Shown here: piece after piece, positions 63,375 to 64,000 of the stretch | Position numbering within the stretch: position 1 is the first letter of the stretch | How the letters are laid out: each line of letters opens with the position of its first letter | Assembly: GCF_014649855.1 (NCBI RefSeq) | Contig: NZ_BMTV01000015.1 | Location: 119,755 to 183,754 of the forward strand | Reading direction: 5' to 3' | DNA length: 64,000 nucleotides | Source of the DNA: Streptomyces roseolus | Lineage (GTDB): Bacteria > Actinomycetota > Actinomycetes > Streptomycetales > Streptomycetaceae | Notes under the pieces: generated by a model | The model's database searches: none | The model's input: the letters and a program-made list of their open reading frames with translations, nothing else | Told to the model about the DNA's origin: nothing | Made by a program: the position numbers and the translations under genes

Positions 63375-63917
63375 ATGGACGAACGTCGCACGGTGAAGGT
63401 GTCGAAGTACCTCTCGAAACACCTGCGGCACCAGCCGGAGCGGATCGGCCTGGTCCTGGACGCGCGCGGCTGGACCGAGATCGACGCGCTGCTCGCCGCC
63501 GCGGCCGCCCACGGCTTCCCGATCGACCGCGCGGAGCTGGACCACGTGGTCGCCTCCAACGACAAACGGCGGTTCGCCGTCGAGGGCACCCGGATCCGGG
63601 CCAACCAGGGACACACGATCAGCGTCGACCTCGCCCTGCCGGTCGCCGAACCGCCCGCGTACCTCTACCACGGTACGGTCGCCGCCCGGCTGCCCGCGAT
63701 CCGGGCGGAAGGGCTGCGGTCCATGGCACGCCACGACGTCCACCTCTCCCCCGACCGCGAGACGGCGACCCGGGTCGGGGCGCGGCGGGGCCGGCCGGTG
63801 GTGCTGAGCGTCGACGCGGGGGCGATGCACCGGGCGGGCCACGAGTTCCGGGTCAGCGCCAACGGGGTCTGGCTGACGGCGGCCGTACCGGCGGAGTTCA
63901 TCCGCTTCCCCGACTGA
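63375..63917 (+). CDS. kptA: RNA 2'-phosphotransferase (Tpt1/KptA family)
   Basis: 180 residues, full length. N-terminal winged-helix lobe: VSKYLSKHLRHQPERIGLVL DARGW, with the catalytic Arg-His. ADP-ribosyl-transferase-like C-terminal lobe: RIRANQGHTISVDL, YLYHGTVAARLPAIRAEGLR and HDVHLSPDRETATRVG. Tpt1 removes a 2'-phosphate from RNA using NAD+; in eukaryotes it finishes tRNA splicing, but bacteria lack that pathway and the substrate is uncertain. ATG 63375 has GGGGAAG upstream. Confidence 0.95.
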   Translation: MDERRTVKVSKYLSKHLRHQPERIGLVLDARGWTEIDALLAAAAAHGFPIDRAELDHVVASNDKRRFAVEGTRIRANQGHTISVDLALPVAEPPAYLYHGTVAARLPAIRAEGLRSMARHDVHLSPDRETATRVGARRGRPVVLSVDAGAMHRAGHEFRVSANGVWLTAAVPAEFIRFPD

Positions 63918-63950
63918 GCGGCAGAGCGACCGAGCCCCCGGGGCACTGTG

Positions 63951-64000
63951 CCGCCGAGCCGCCGAGCCGCCGAGCCGCCGAGCCGCCGAGCCGCCGAGCC
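63951..64000. repeat. 8-bp tandem repeat running to the window edge
   Basis: Six full CCGCCGAG units from 63951 to 63998, then CC at the end. The true length cannot be seen. Located 34 nt after the kptA stop. Confidence 0.85.

Noticed and set aside
63543..63548. CACGTG in kptA as parS
   Set aside because: Context GGACCACGTGGTCG differs from the consensus in the arms.

Overview
The window is very GC-rich, with dense and mostly overlapping gene arrangements, GTG/TTG starts, many secreted or Tat-exported proteins, SpoIIE- and RsbW-type regulators, a subtilisin-inhibitor-like protein and a Dyp peroxidase/Sco/PCuAC copper operon. This fits the central core of a Streptomyces chromosome. The gene order kptA - serS - pheA - dtpA - copC/D - ecuC - sco - ycnI - ATPase - pepP - SpoIIE phosphatase - Prim-Pol resembles, as I recall it, the S. 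coelicolor/S. lividans region roughly 100 kb from oriC. A perfect ParB-binding site (parS, 8246-8259) and two DnaA-box clusters (48859-49174 and 63301-63354) support an origin-proximal position, with the origin probably beyond the right edge.

Layout, left half. 1-2.4 kb: TetR regulator and DHA2 efflux pump with an inverted-repeat operator. 2.4-8.2 kb: one minus-strand operon of response regulator, sensor kinase, GT2/GtrA glycosyltransferase and GT39 glycosyltransferase, probably a regulated envelope-glycosylation module. 8.2-14 kb: amidohydrolase (carrying parS), ABM monooxygenase-like protein, DUF2797 protein, BRO-N protein, PH-domain protein and a secreted FG-GAP protein. 14.1-14.6 kb: tRNA-Arg and tRNA-Ser. 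14.8-19.4 kb: SSI-like inhibitor and a very large PAS protein with a degenerate kinase core and tandem receiver-like domains. 19.4-25.2 kb: acyl-CoA ligase, SigE-family sigma factor and a decayed beta-oxidation cluster (thiolase, MaoC, fused acyl-CoA dehydrogenase) with three frameshifts. 25.4-30.5 kb: Asn-rich secreted protein, macrodomain protein, two unknown genes, tRNA-Ser and an MHYT pseudogene.

Layout, right half. 30.5-42.3 kb: HtrA protease, glycerophosphodiesterase, two RsbW-like ATPases, SEC-C/DUF5926 protein, a candidate small RNA, a Prim-Pol-like protein lacking its catalytic motif, a GAF-SpoIIE phosphatase, aminopeptidase P and a membrane protein. 42.4-47.8 kb: the copper/CuA-assembly operon (ycnI, sco, ecuC, copC-copD, dtpA). 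47.9-51.4 kb: pheA, serS and a HAD phosphatase. 51.5-55.8 kb: rhomboid-like protein, lpdA, FadR regulator and MFS transporter. 55.8-59.4 kb: two ABC-2 exporter pairs. 59.6-63.9 kb: M24 peptidase-like protein, epoxide-hydrolase/SDR fusion, MerR-like regulator and the RNA 2'-phosphotransferase kptA.

Most genes are ordinary Streptomyces core genes. I did not find a clearly new multi-gene system. The items most worth following are the chromosome-organisation sites (parS, DnaA boxes), the pseudo-hybrid kinase with an overlapping leaderless upstream ORF, the catalytically degenerate Prim-Pol and SpoIIE neighbours, a candidate intergenic small RNA at 35.3-35.4 kb, and the decayed acyl-CoA dehydrogenase fusion. 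All calls come from reading the sequence; no database search was run.
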